From Sulfurimonas sp. (lineage in GTDB: Bacteria > Campylobacterota > Campylobacteria > Campylobacterales > Sulfurimonadaceae): a DNA stretch of 38,351 bases. The notes beneath the pieces were generated by a model. The model saw only the letters and a program-made list of their open reading frames with translations, searched no databases and was not told the DNA's origin. Shown piece by piece: positions 24,315 to 32,863 of this stretch (positions within the stretch are counted from its first letter, which is position 1; each line of letters begins with the position of its first letter). The DNA is taken from positions 1 through 38,351 of the forward strand of contig NZ_JACUTS010000017.1 of the NCBI RefSeq assembly GCF_014859695.1, read 5' to 3'. The position numbers and the translations under genes are program-made.

Positions 24315-26532
24315 GTTACTACTTCTTTTATCAATACTTCTTGCTTGCGCAGTAGCTAATGATAAAGTCGAAGTCTATGCAACAAGTATGGTCACCAAAG
24401 ATAATATTGTAACGGCCGATGGCGAGGTTGTGGTAATCTATAAAGACTACTACTTAAGTGCAAAAAAAGCGCTATATGATAGAAACAGTGGAGAGCTGGA
24501 GTTATTTGGAAATATTAGAGCAAATCAGGGAGAGAATATTAAACTTCTTGGAGAGTATGCGAAACTTAATATTGCTGAAAAAGAGAGAACATTTAAACCA
24601 TTTTATATGCTTGAGCGAACATCAGATGTTTGGATTAGCGGTGATGGCTCTTACGCAAAAGATACAGAAGTAGAGATAGATACGGGAGTTATGAGCGGAT
24701 GTGATCCCAACAATCCGCTCTGGAAGATGGAGTTTACATCATCGGACTACAACTCCGACACAATGTGGCTAAATCTTTACAATGCAAGAATATATATATA
24801 CGATATCCCTGTTTTTTATACACCCTATTTTGGATACTCTCTTGATACAACAAGAAGAACAGGACTTTTGCCTCCCATGGTTGGCTTTTCCGACAAAGAG
24901 GGATTTTACTATGAGCAGGCGTTATATATTGCAGAGAGTAACTGGTGGGATTTGGAGCTAAAGCCTCAAATAAGAACAAATCGCGGTTCAGGACTTTATA
25001 CTACATTTCGATTTGTTGATAGTAAGGTCTCTAAAGGCTCTTTAACTGCAGGTTATTTTAAAGAGAAGGAAGATTACTTTTTAGAAAATAAACTTGCAAA
25101 TCAAAAACATTACGGATTTAATTTTCTTTATGAAAACTCTGATGTGATAAATGAGTGGTTCGGCACAAGTTTTAAAGGTCAATCAGGTTTATATGTGGAT
25201 GTACTCAACATGAATGATGTTGAGTACATCAATCTTTCAACAAACGATACAACACAAAATGTAACTACAACACAGCTTCTCTCAAGGATAAATCTTTTTT
25301 ACAACACCGATGATGATTATATTGCAACATATTTTAAACATTATAAAGATTTGAATCTAGCAAGCAATGAGACGACTCTGCAAAATCTACCGGCAATCCA
25401 TTACCACAACTATTTAGATACTCTGCTTGATGATCACTTTATATACAGTTTTGACATAGTGAGCAACAACTACTATAGAAGTCTGGGCAAAAGTGCTACC
25501 CAGACAGACATAAATATACCTTTAACGCTTCAGACCAGTGCATTTGACGAACTTTTAAACCTCTCTTATGAAGCCAATTTATATGCACAGCACACGCTTT
25601 TTGCCGGGGATGAAGACTCTGCTAACCCGTCTGTGTATGAATATAAGAATGGAATATTTGCAAGAAACTATCATGTTGTTTCTGCATCGACCCAACTAAC
25701 CAAAGCATATGAAAAGAGTACTCATGTTGTAGATTTTGGTGCCAAATATCAGAGAGAGGGGTCAAAAACAGAGAGCGGTTACTATGAGGATTATAAAGAT
25801 TATGCAGATTTTTGTTCTATATCCACAAACAAATTAAATCCTCTTTGTAGTTCAAGCTACCCTTTTCGTGATTTTTATAATATCTCCGACATTGAGGAAA
25901 ATCTACAACTCTATTTTTCTCACTACCTTTATGACTCTTTAGGCAAGCAGGTGTTTTATCATAGGCTCTCGCAAAATATCTCATACGAGGATGTCGGCGG
26001 CGGTGCAGGAGAGCTGGAAAATGAGCTAGATTTACAGATTACTGATAATGTAAATTTTTACAACAATATGTTTTATAACTACGACGAGAGTGCTTTTTCT
26101 AAAAATTTCAATAAAATATCCTATAATGGAGATAGCTTAAATATAGGGTTGTCTCATATGTATCAAGATAGTTTTCTGCCTCAAACTACTACTTATTCCC
26201 CGAAAACAAGCTACATGACTTCATCTTTAGCGTATAAATATGACAAGCACTACTCTTATAGCTTTAGACTCGATTACGACTTAGAGAGAAGCGAGAAAAA
26301 GAGTTTTGAAGTAGGTTTCTTATACCAAAAAAGGTGCTGGGATTTCGGACTTACCTATCTTGAGAATAACAGACCTATACTTAGTCAAGTAGTTAATCCA
26401 GGAGAAGATCCGGCTTCACATGTATATGACAGATATATATATGTTACTATAAGATTGAAACCTATCATGAAGAGTGATGGAAGCCTGTCTGGTTTTATGT
26501 TTAGACTTCCTGATAAATCGGAGACAAATTAA
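24307..26532 (+). CDS. lptD: LPS-assembly protein LptD
   Basis: LptD (OstA/Imp) is the outer membrane beta-barrel that inserts lipopolysaccharide into the outer leaflet. The 741-residue protein has a signal peptide (about 1-17) and an N-terminal OstA-like jellyroll ('VEVYATSMVTKDNIVTADGEVVVIYKDYYLSAKKALYD', 'GELELFGNIRANQGE'). The barrel region begins 'YNARIYIYDIPVFYTPYFGYSLDTTRRTGLLPPMVGFSDKEGFYYEQALYI', the strongest family signature. It is rich in alternating Tyr/aromatic strands to the C-terminus. Campylobacterota LptD are about this size and shorter than the E. coli protein. Assembly needs BamD, also encoded here. Confidence 0.95.
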   Translation: MLKLLLLLSILLACAVANDKVEVYATSMVTKDNIVTADGEVVVIYKDYYLSAKKALYDRNSGELELFGNIRANQGENIKLLGEYAKLNIAEKERTFKPFYMLERTSDVWISGDGSYAKDTEVEIDTGVMSGCDPNNPLWKMEFTSSDYNSDTMWLNLYNARIYIYDIPVFYTPYFGYSLDTTRRTGLLPPMVGFSDKEGFYYEQALYIAESNWWDLELKPQIRTNRGSGLYTTFRFVDSKVSKGSLTAGYFKEKEDYFLENKLANQKHYGFNFLYENSDVINEWFGTSFKGQSGLYVDVLNMNDVEYINLSTNDTTQNVTTTQLLSRINLFYNTDDDYIATYFKHYKDLNLASNETTLQNLPAIHYHNYLDTLLDDHFIYSFDIVSNNYYRSLGKSATQTDINIPLTLQTSAFDELLNLSYEANLYAQHTLFAGDEDSANPSVYEYKNGIFARNYHVVSASTQLTKAYEKSTHVVDFGAKYQREGSKTESGYYEDYKDYADFCSISTNKLNPLCSSSYPFRDFYNISDIEENLQLYFSHYLYDSLGKQVFYHRLSQNISYEDVGGGAGELENELDLQITDNVNFYNNMFYNYDESAFSKNFNKISYNGDSLNIGLSHMYQDSFLPQTTTYSPKTSYMTSSLAYKYDKHYSYSFRLDYDLERSEKKSFEVGFLYQKRCWDFGLTYLENNRPILSQVVNPGEDPASHVYDRYIYVTIRLKPIMKSDGSLSGFMFRLPDKSETN

Positions 26533-26534
26533 TT

Positions 26535-27197
26535 ATGAAAAAGTACAAACATATACTTAAAGATAGAGAAGACGCGGCAAAAAGACTTCAAGAGATTGTG
26601 CCTATGCAGAAGCTAAAAGATGAAAACTGGAAGATAGTGGCAGTCTCAAGAGGCGGCTTGGAGCTAGCATATCATTTAAGGGGAAAATTTAAAAACAGCA
26701 TAGATTTTCTATTCTCAGAGGCAATCATGGCTCCCAATAACAGCGAGTGCGAGATAGCTAGAGTCTGCGAGAGTGAAGAGATTGTAATAAACGAGAATTT
26801 AGTAGCTTCCTTTGGAATAAAGTATGACTACGTTTACGGTGAAGCGCATAGAAAACATGAAGAGAAGATTCTTGGTTACATATATCAATACAGAAAGGGA
26901 AGACCGTTTGCGTCAATGAGCAACCAGATAGTTTTGCTCGTTGATGAGGGAAGTGAAACCGGAATGAAGTTTCTAACTGCTCTGAAGATGATTTTAGCCA
27001 TGAAACCAAAGGCTGTATATATTGCAGTTGCTGTTATACCCAGCGATGTTTTAGAGTTTTTAGAGCAGTTTACGGACAAAATATTTTTTCTCTACAATAT
27101 AGATGATTATGTGGAAACATCTCTATATTACGAAGAGTTAAATAAGATAGATGAAGATATGATAGAAAAAATATTAGGAGAAAAAAGTGAAGTATGA
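26535..27197 (+). CDS. Phosphoribosyltransferase-domain protein
   Basis: The 220-residue protein has a PRTase-like fold with 'WKIVAVSRGGLELAYHLRGKFKN' at the start and a PRPP-binding-loop-like segment DEGSETG at 137-143, where purine PRTases have DD-G-x-TG. 'PKAVYIAVAVIPSDVLEFLEQFTDKIFFLYNIDDYVETSLYYEEL' follows in the position of the C-terminal part. The acid pair is DE and the usual small residue is Ser-Glu, so substrate use may differ. It follows lptD by two bases and overlaps pnp by 11, in a run with purine genes. The substrate is not evident; a nucleobase salvage or regulatory role are both possible. Confidence 0.8.
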   Translation: MKKYKHILKDREDAAKRLQEIVPMQKLKDENWKIVAVSRGGLELAYHLRGKFKNSIDFLFSEAIMAPNNSECEIARVCESEEIVINENLVASFGIKYDYVYGEAHRKHEEKILGYIYQYRKGRPFASMSNQIVLLVDEGSETGMKFLTALKMILAMKPKAVYIAVAVIPSDVLEFLEQFTDKIFFLYNIDDYVETSLYYEELNKIDEDMIEKILGEKSEV

Positions 27198-29352
27198 TAT
27201 AAATATTGATTTAGAAAATAGAAGTGAAGAGTATTCGTTTGGTGAAGTTGCAAAACAGGCTAATGGAGCAGCTTGGATAAAGAGCGGCGATACCGTTATT
27301 TTGGCAACAATCGTAATAGATGAGACAGAGATAGTAAAAGATGATTTTCTCCCACTGACCGTGCAGTATATTGAAAAAACATACGCTGCGGGTAAAATTC
27401 CAGGCGGATTTTTTAAACGTGAAACAAAACCGAGTGATTTTGAAACCCTTACTTCGCGTATAGTTGACCGCTCTCTTCGCCCGCTTTTTCCTAAAGGATT
27501 TGGTCATCCGACACAGATAACTATCATGACATTTAGCGTTGACGCCGAGGCTGATCTACAGATTCTGGCACTCAATGCGGCATCTGCAGCTCTGTATGTA
27601 AGCGATATTGATATTAACAAATCGGTCTCTGCCGTAAGAGCTGCAAAAATAGATGGTGAGCTGGTTTTAAATCCTACTCTCTCGCAGCTAAAGAACTCGA
27701 CGCTAGATCTTTATCTATCGGGAACAAAAGATGAACTTTTGATGATAGAGATGAGAAGTATCGGTTCGCAAAAGGTAGACACCACTTTAGTTATGGACCC
27801 GTTGCTAGATCCTACGATGAGTGCGCCTGTTATCATGACACACGTTTCAAATGCGTTGGCGGAAGATGAGCTTGTAGATATTTTACAAAAGACACAACAA
27901 CTGCTTTTTGAGAGTAATGCTAAGTATGAAGACTCTTTTAAAGAGTTTAAAAAAGAGACACAAGCTATAGAGTATAAAGCACATGTGATAAATGATGAGA
28001 TGGTTAATTATGTAAAAGAGCATCACTTTTTAGATATAAAAGCCGCTATGAATCAGATGGCAAAATCAGAGCGCTCAACCGCTCTAAGAGCACTCAGAAA
28101 AAAAATTATGCTCATTCAAGAGCATTGGGATGAAGTAGAACTTAAAGATGCTATCGAAAATGTAAAAAAAGAGCAGGTAAGATCACAGATTTTAAATGAG
28201 AAAATCCGTGCTGACGGCAGAGCTTTAAATGAGATAAGACCGATATCCATAAGCACAAACGTTCTTCCGCGCGCACACTCTTCATGCCTCTTTACACGCG
28301 GACAGACACAGGCTCTAGTCGTTCTTACGATGGGCGGACCAAAAGATGCGCAGATGTTTGAAACATTGACGGATGACGGCATTCAAAACGAGAACTTTAT
28401 GGTTCACTATAATTTCCCGGGATTCAGCGTCGGTGAAGCTTCTCCTGTTATGGGCACAAAAAGAAGAGAGTTGGGACACGGAAATTTGGCTAAAAGAGCC
28501 TTAGAGCCAGTTACAGACTTTAATGGACAGACAGTTCGTCTGGTCTCAGAGATACTAGAGTCAAACGGTTCATCATCGATGGCAACTGTTTGCGGCGGTT
28601 ATATGGCGCTTAAGGCGGCAGATATCGAGACGAGCGACACCATTGCGGGGATTGCTATGGGAATGGTTAGCGAAGGCGAGAAGTATGCAATTCTCTCTGA
28701 CATCATGGGGCTTGAAGACCATGACGGCGATATGGACTTTAAGGTAACAGGCTCAAAAGAGGGCATCACTGCCATGCAGATGGATATTAAACTAGGCGGG
28801 GTTAGTTTAAATATACTAAAAGAGGCACTCTACCAAGCAAAAGAGGGAAGAGCGCATATTATAGATATTATGCAAGAAGCTGAGAAAAAAATTGAGTTCA
28901 ATGAGGGTGTATTGCCAAGTACGGACTTTTTTCACATTCATCCAAGTTTTATCGGCGAGATTATCGGTCAAGCCGGTAAAACAATCCGTGAGATAATTGA
29001 GAAGTTTGAAGTAGCAATCGACATAGATAAAAAAGAGGGAAAAGTTAAAGTAACAGGCAAGAGCAAAAACGGAGTGCAGGCTGCCAGAGAACATATCGAG
29101 GGAATTGTCAATGCTCCTAAAGTCCCAAAGATAGAGTACAAAGTAGGCGATACATACAAGGGAATCGTTAAAAAAATAGTTGATTTCGGTGCGTTTATAG
29201 AGTTGCCGGATGGAACAGACGGACTTATCCATATCTCTAAAATATCAGATCAAAGAGTAGATAAGGTCAGTGACGTAGTCAGTGAAGGCGATGAGATAGA
29301 TGTTGAAATCTTGGAATTCAAGGGCAATAAAATTTCTCTAGGACGCGCGTAG
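27187..29352 (+). CDS. pnp: Polyribonucleotide nucleotidyltransferase (PNPase)
   Basis: PNPase degrades RNA 3' to 5' with phosphate and takes part in mRNA decay. The 721-residue product has two RNase PH domains ('AAGKIPGGFFKRETKPSDFETLTSRIVDRSLRPLFP', then 'FPGFSVGEASPVMGTKRRELGHGNLAKRAL'), a KH domain ('HPSFIGEIIGQAGKTIREI') and an S1 domain ('GIVKKIVDFGAFIELPDGTDGLIHISKI') at the C-terminus. Order and length are normal. The start codon is GTG at 27187 with GGAG upstream, inside the end of the PRTase gene. No rpsO precedes it. Confidence 0.97.
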   Translation: MKYDINIDLENRSEEYSFGEVAKQANGAAWIKSGDTVILATIVIDETEIVKDDFLPLTVQYIEKTYAAGKIPGGFFKRETKPSDFETLTSRIVDRSLRPLFPKGFGHPTQITIMTFSVDAEADLQILALNAASAALYVSDIDINKSVSAVRAAKIDGELVLNPTLSQLKNSTLDLYLSGTKDELLMIEMRSIGSQKVDTTLVMDPLLDPTMSAPVIMTHVSNALAEDELVDILQKTQQLLFESNAKYEDSFKEFKKETQAIEYKAHVINDEMVNYVKEHHFLDIKAAMNQMAKSERSTALRALRKKIMLIQEHWDEVELKDAIENVKKEQVRSQILNEKIRADGRALNEIRPISISTNVLPRAHSSCLFTRGQTQALVVLTMGGPKDAQMFETLTDDGIQNENFMVHYNFPGFSVGEASPVMGTKRRELGHGNLAKRALEPVTDFNGQTVRLVSEILESNGSSSMATVCGGYMALKAADIETSDTIAGIAMGMVSEGEKYAILSDIMGLEDHDGDMDFKVTGSKEGITAMQMDIKLGGVSLNILKEALYQAKEGRAHIIDIMQEAEKKIEFNEGVLPSTDFFHIHPSFIGEIIGQAGKTIREIIEKFEVAIDIDKKEGKVKVTGKSKNGVQAAREHIEGIVNAPKVPKIEYKVGDTYKGIVKKIVDFGAFIELPDGTDGLIHISKISDQRVDKVSDVVSEGDEIDVEILEFKGNKISLGRA

Positions 29353-29394
29353 ATAAAATTGCATACATTAAAGTAATTTTTAGCACTTTTTATG

Positions 29395-29400
29395 TATACT
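29395..29400 (+). promoter_or_regulatory. Candidate -10 box of atpE
   Basis: TATACT lies after T-rich stretches in the gap after pnp; transcription would start near 29407, giving a leader of about 107 bases. The leader contains a 7-base hairpin (ctatatc/gatatgg, 29449-29469) whose role is unknown; it could influence atpE translation or stability. Confidence 0.45.
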
Positions 29401-29513
29401 TCGCCATCAAATTTAAGTAGGGAAATCCTTGCATTTATGTATGGGTTGCTATATCTTTTGTGGATATGGTTACGCTAGCCGAAAAGATTTGTAATAATTT
29501 TAATGGAGAAACT

Positions 29514-29828
29514 ATGAAAAAAATTCTTTTCTTAATGGTAGCATTCGCTACTGCTGCACTAGCTGCTGATGGTGATGTTGCAAACCAAACACTTAAAGCG
29601 TACTCAATGATCGCTGCAGGTCTTGGTCTTGGTCTTGCTGCTCTTGGTGGAGCTATCGGCATGGGTCATACTGCTGCTGCTACAATCGCCGGTACAGCTC
29701 GTAACCCAGGTTTAGGTGCTAAACTTATGACTACGATGTTTATCGCTCTTGCGATGATTGAAGCTCAGGTTATCTACGCGCTTGTAATTGCATTAATCGC
29801 ACTTTACGCAAACCCTTACTTAGGTTAA
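29514..29828 (+). CDS. atpE: ATP synthase F0 subunit c
   Basis: Subunit c forms the rotor ring of the ATP synthase. The 105-residue protein has an N-terminal signal-like segment (MKKILFLMVAFATAALA, then ADGD), seen in Campylobacterota AtpE, then two membrane helices joined by a polar loop ('GTARNPGLGAKL'). The ion-binding Glu is in 'ALAMIEAQVIYALV'; Ala follows it rather than Ser/Thr, and no Gln is seen in helix 1, which favours protons over Na+. Start ATG 29514 has TGGAG upstream; an upstream in-frame start at 29460 would add 18 residues with no RBS. It stands alone, away from other atp genes. Confidence 0.97.
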   Translation: MKKILFLMVAFATAALAADGDVANQTLKAYSMIAAGLGLGLAALGGAIGMGHTAAATIAGTARNPGLGAKLMTTMFIALAMIEAQVIYALVIALIALYANPYLG

Positions 29829-29846
29829 TCAACCCAAGTGTCCCTC

Positions 29847-29878
29847 TTGTCGGCTTCTGCCGACAATACTCTTTTTTT
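29847..29878 (+). terminator. Intrinsic terminator of atpE
   Basis: ttgtcggc (29847-29854) pairs perfectly with gccgacaa (29859-29866) around a 4-base loop, followed by tactc and seven T (29872-29878). It ends 19 bases or more past atpE and only two bases before the tRNA-Leu. Confidence 0.9.
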
Positions 29879-29880
29879 AT

Positions 29881-29964
29881 GCGACTATGGTGGAACGGTA
29901 GACACGCAGGCTTGAGGGGCTTGTGCCGAAAGGTGTGAGAGTTCAAATCTCTCTAGTCGCACCA
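29881..29964 (+). tRNA. tRNA-Leu(GAG)
   Basis: The acceptor stem gcgacta/tagtcgc is perfect and is followed by A and an encoded CCA (29962-29964). The anticodon stem caggc/gcttg holds the loop ttgaggg, giving anticodon GAG for CUC/CUU leucine codons. A long variable arm (tgcc-gaaa-ggtg) marks a class II tRNA, and the T-arm is agag-gttcaaatctct like. The D-arm has ggtggaacggtagacac. All match a bacterial leucine tRNA. It is a single tRNA with no other nearby. Confidence 0.97.
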
Positions 29965-29996
29965 TCTCTATAAAAAATCTCTGCACTGCATAAAAG

Positions 29997-30950
29997 CTAT
30001 CTAGAAAATAAAAATCCGAATCCAACTCTGCTTTGGTGCTGATTGTAATCCACTAAACTTGCTCCGTAACCGTTAAATATTTTTAGGTACCAGAAGTTAT
30101 TTTTTGAGTTTCCGGTAGGGTGCGACCAGTCTACTTCAATTGAGCCTCGATTTTCGCCGGTAAAATGAAGATTGTTGCGCCATGTTAAGTCAAACTGATG
30201 CTTTTTGAAAAAATAGTTTAACTTTAAATGTCCATACCCCAGATAAGAGGTTATATCTTTGTTGTCATCTCCTGCATCTGCTACCCATGCCCTAAGGCTT
30301 GTCATAAGATTTCGGCTATAAAAAATAGACTCCAAATAGATTCTGTTCCAGGATCTGGAGAGTGGTGACCCCATTCCGTTTGACTCATGTAAAAAACCAA
30401 ACTTAATAGCTTTCAATCCAAATTCAGAGAACTCTTTATCTTCAATAGGCAAGGTAAGCCATACTTCAGGTCTATAGTTTGTTTCACGAAACGGAGCAGA
30501 ATCGGAGTAGAGCTGCCACCACACTTCTTGCGTGTATCCCAAACTTATTATTTCATTAAAACCAAATAGATTGTAGCTTAAATCTTTTTTTAAACTTATT
30601 TGAAACTCTGCTTCAATATTTTTGTCAAATTGGTAATAGTTTGGGTAGAGGGCAGGATCTTTTTGCTCATAATCTTTTGTTGTATATGCAAAAGGAAGAA
30701 AATAATTTTTTTCATATGGAAGCAAGCCGAAGTTACTAAAAATTTTTGCTATCATTGCATCTCTTGCATCTGAATCTTTTGGCATATCAAGATGTTGAAA
30801 AAGAAAAAGTTTTTTTGCTTCATCCTCGCTGGTTTCAGTAGCTTCAATCTCTTTATTACTACTCGTCTCATGAGCAACAAGATAAGAGCCTGCTATAAAA
30901 AGCAAAGCAATAAAGAGTGTTTTATTTAATAAGAACAACGGAGTCTTCAC
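29997..30950 (-). CDS. pldA: Outer membrane phospholipase A1
   Basis: OMPLA is an outer membrane beta-barrel that hydrolyses phospholipids when membrane asymmetry is lost. The catalytic motif FLHESNGMG has His and Ser two residues apart, and an Asn (in SWNRIY) lies 12 residues after the Ser, exactly the spacing of His142, Ser144 and Asn156 in E. coli OMPLA. Numbered from the GTG at 30950 they are His188, Ser190 and Asn202. The start is uncertain: GTG 30950 gives MKTPLFLLNKTLFIALLFIAG, a plausible signal peptide; the open frame extends to 30992 but deeper into the cupin gene. There is no clear RBS. It overlaps the cupin gene by 29 bases. Confidence 0.88.
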   Translation of the reverse strand: MKTPLFLLNKTLFIALLFIAGSYLVAHETSSNKEIEATETSEDEAKKLFLFQHLDMPKDSDARDAMIAKIFSNFGLLPYEKNYFLPFAYTTKDYEQKDPALYPNYYQFDKNIEAEFQISLKKDLSYNLFGFNEIISLGYTQEVWWQLYSDSAPFRETNYRPEVWLTLPIEDKEFSEFGLKAIKFGFLHESNGMGSPLSRSWNRIYLESIFYSRNLMTSLRAWVADAGDDNKDITSYLGYGHLKLNYFFKKHQFDLTWRNNLHFTGENRGSIEVDWSHPTGNSKNNFWYLKIFNGYGASLVDYNQHQSRVGFGFLFSR

Positions 30951-31278
30951 TATTTGGCACCAAACATAAAAAACTATATGCTTCACTTCCAAGAGTTTTA
31001 TAGCTGTGAGAAAGACCCGCTGGAATTAACAGAATATCGCCGGCATTAGCTTCAAAAGTTTCATCTCCAATCTGGACAAGCGCGCGTCCCGAGAGAACAT
31101 ACTGCTCATGTTCAACTATGTTCGTATGAGGGGGCATATGCCCGCCTGCTTCTATTATGAAGTTGCGCATTGCAAAGTTTGGAGACTCATCTTGAGATAA
31201 AAGCATCTTCATTGAGACTCCTTTACCGGCCTTTTGAGGAGTTGCCTCAATGGAATTAATTTCTTTGTGTAGGTACAC
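30922..31278 (-). CDS. Cupin domain protein
   Basis: The 118-residue protein is a single cupin barrel with the metal-binding pattern 'GGHMPPHTNIVEHEQYVLSGRALVQIG' (His, His, His/Glu) and the second motif 'GDILLIPAGLSHSYK'. It could bind a transition metal and sense or convert a small molecule; the substrate is not evident. It is upstream of and overlaps pldA in a two-gene unit, divergent from the cysteine synthase gene. Functional coupling to phospholipase is unproven. The 69-base gap to the divergent gene holds both promoters. Confidence 0.88.
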   Translation of the reverse strand: MYLHKEINSIEATPQKAGKGVSMKMLLSQDESPNFAMRNFIIEAGGHMPPHTNIVEHEQYVLSGRALVQIGDETFEANAGDILLIPAGLSHSYKTLGSEAYSFLCLVPNSEDSVVLIK

Positions 31279-31347
31279 TATAGCTTCCTATAATAATATT
31301 TTTGGTAGCATATCATAAACTGTGTTTGATTTACTTGGAGAGTGTTT

Positions 31348-32271
31348 ATGAAAATTGCAAATAATATAACGGAACTGATAGGAAATACCCCTTTGGTTAG
31401 ATTAAATAAAGCCTCGGTGCTCACAGGTGCTAATATAATTGCAAAGTGTGAGTTTATGAATCCTACAAGCTCTGTAAAAGATAGAATAGGTTTTAACATG
31501 ATTAGGCGCGCAATAGAGGCAGGGGAGATAATCGAGGGAACTACTATAATAGAGCCTACAAGCGGCAATACGGGAATTGCGCTTGCGGCAAATTGTGCAG
31601 CGCTCAATTTAAAACTTATTTTGACTATGCCTGAATCAATGAGCTTAGAGAGAAGAAAGCTGCTAAAAGCACTTGGAGCCGAGCTTGTTCTGACTCCCGC
31701 ACCTTTAGGAATGAGCGGCGCAATTACAAAAGCGGATGAGCTTCAAAAAGAGATTCCAAACTCAATAGTTCTGCAGCAGTTTAAAAATCCTGCTAATCCT
31801 GAAATTCATGAGCTCACAACAGCGCTGGAGATACTTCGCGATACGGATAAAAAAATAGACGCCTTTGTGGCCGCTGTAGGAACGGGAGGAACGCTTAGCG
31901 GCGTATCGAGAGTTTTAAAAAAAGAGATAGCAAATATTATGATTTTTGCAGTTGAACCCTCAAGCTCTGCCGTACTCTCAGGAGAGAAGGCTGGTCCACA
32001 TGCGATTCAGGGCATCGGTGCAGGATTTATTCCAGACACTTTAGATGTGAGCGTATATAATGAAGTGATAAAAGTGAGCAATGAAGATGCTATAAATACG
32101 GCAAAAATGCTCTCAAGAGAGGAGGGACTGCTTGTGGGTATATCAGCAGGAGCAAATGTATTTGCAACGATGCAAGTTGCCCAAAGAGCTGAGTTTAAGG
32201 GCAAAACTCTTTTGACTATTCTTTGTGATACAGGCGAGAGGTATCTAAGTACAGAACTTTTTGATGAGTAG
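31348..32271 (+). CDS. cysK: Cysteine synthase (O-acetylserine sulfhydrylase family)
   Basis: This PLP enzyme makes cysteine from O-acetylserine and sulfide. The 307-residue product has the PLP lysine Lys44 in 'NPTSSVKDRIGFNMI', the substrate loop 'EPTSGNTGIALAANCAALN', the glycine-rich 'AAVGTGGTLSGVSRVL' phosphate site and 'SREEGLLVGISAGANV'. I chose ATG 31348, with TTGGAG upstream, over the GTG two codons earlier. CysK and CysM cannot be told apart with certainty; the TSGNTG motif and length favour a CysK-like enzyme. It overlaps the PabC-like gene by 8 bases. Confidence 0.92.
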   Translation: MKIANNITELIGNTPLVRLNKASVLTGANIIAKCEFMNPTSSVKDRIGFNMIRRAIEAGEIIEGTTIIEPTSGNTGIALAANCAALNLKLILTMPESMSLERRKLLKALGAELVLTPAPLGMSGAITKADELQKEIPNSIVLQQFKNPANPEIHELTTALEILRDTDKKIDAFVAAVGTGGTLSGVSRVLKKEIANIMIFAVEPSSSAVLSGEKAGPHAIQGIGAGFIPDTLDVSVYNEVIKVSNEDAINTAKMLSREEGLLVGISAGANVFATMQVAQRAEFKGKTLLTILCDTGERYLSTELFDE

Positions 32272-32863
32272 ACTTTTTTTAGAAACTATAAGAGCAGTTG
32301 AGGGAGAGGTTTTTAATCTCCTCTATCACCAAAAAAGATATGAGAGCGTTTTAAAAAAATTTAATATTAAAAATCCTAAAAACCTACTTGAGCATATAAA
32401 TCCTCCAAAAAGAGGAACTTACAGATGTCGTTTGCTCTACAATATATCTCAAGAGGCGCATACTATAGATGTCGCATATTATGAGTATAAAAAAAGAGAG
32501 ATAAGCTCCTTAAAACTTGTATATGATGACAATATAGAGTACTCTTTAAAGTCTGCATGTAGAGATGAGCTGGATATACTTTATGGGCAGAGAGATAAAT
32601 GTGATGATATATTAATAGTGAAAAATTCTCTTATAACAGATACTACGATAGCAAATATTGCTTTTTATGATTCAGGGAGATGGGTAACTCCAGCGCAGCC
32701 GCTGTTAAAGGGTACGACAAGGGAACGGCTTTTGATGGAGAAAAAAATATTTGAGTCTGATGTTTATGTAGATGATTTGAAAAAATTCTCAAAAGTTGCG
32801 CTTATGAATGCTATGATAGATTTTGATATAATTACAAAAAATATAGAGGAGTTTTTTTGCTAG
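32264..32863 (+). CDS. Class IV aminotransferase-fold enzyme, PabC-like
   Basis: The 199-residue protein has the short fold type IV PLP pattern: 'RCRLLYN', 'AYYEYKKREI' with probable PLP lysine Lys76, 'DILIVKNSLITDTTIANIAFYDSGRWVTPAQPLLKGTTRERLLMEK' (the class IV signature) and a C-terminal 'VALMNAMIDF'. The small size and compact start MSRLFLETIRAVEGEVFNL fit 4-amino-4-deoxychorismate lyase-like enzymes of folate synthesis. A branched-chain or D-amino acid aminotransferase is less likely. ATG 32264 is preferred to the TTG before it. It overlaps the next gene by 7 bases. Confidence 0.8.
   Translation: MSRLFLETIRAVEGEVFNLLYHQKRYESVLKKFNIKNPKNLLEHINPPKRGTYRCRLLYNISQEAHTIDVAYYEYKKREISSLKLVYDDNIEYSLKSACRDELDILYGQRDKCDDILIVKNSLITDTTIANIAFYDSGRWVTPAQPLLKGTTRERLLMEKKIFESDVYVDDLKKFSKVALMNAMIDFDIITKNIEEFFC

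Noticed and set aside
28816-29232. 138-residue minus-strand frame opposite pnp
   Set aside because: It is antisense to the KH and S1 domains of pnp, which explain the sequence fully.
29449-29469. Riboswitch in the atpE leader
   Set aside because: A single 7-base hairpin without a conserved core is not enough to support one.
31278-31607. 109-residue minus-strand frame upstream of the cupin gene
   Set aside because: It is antisense to the cysteine synthase N-terminus and covers the divergent promoter region.
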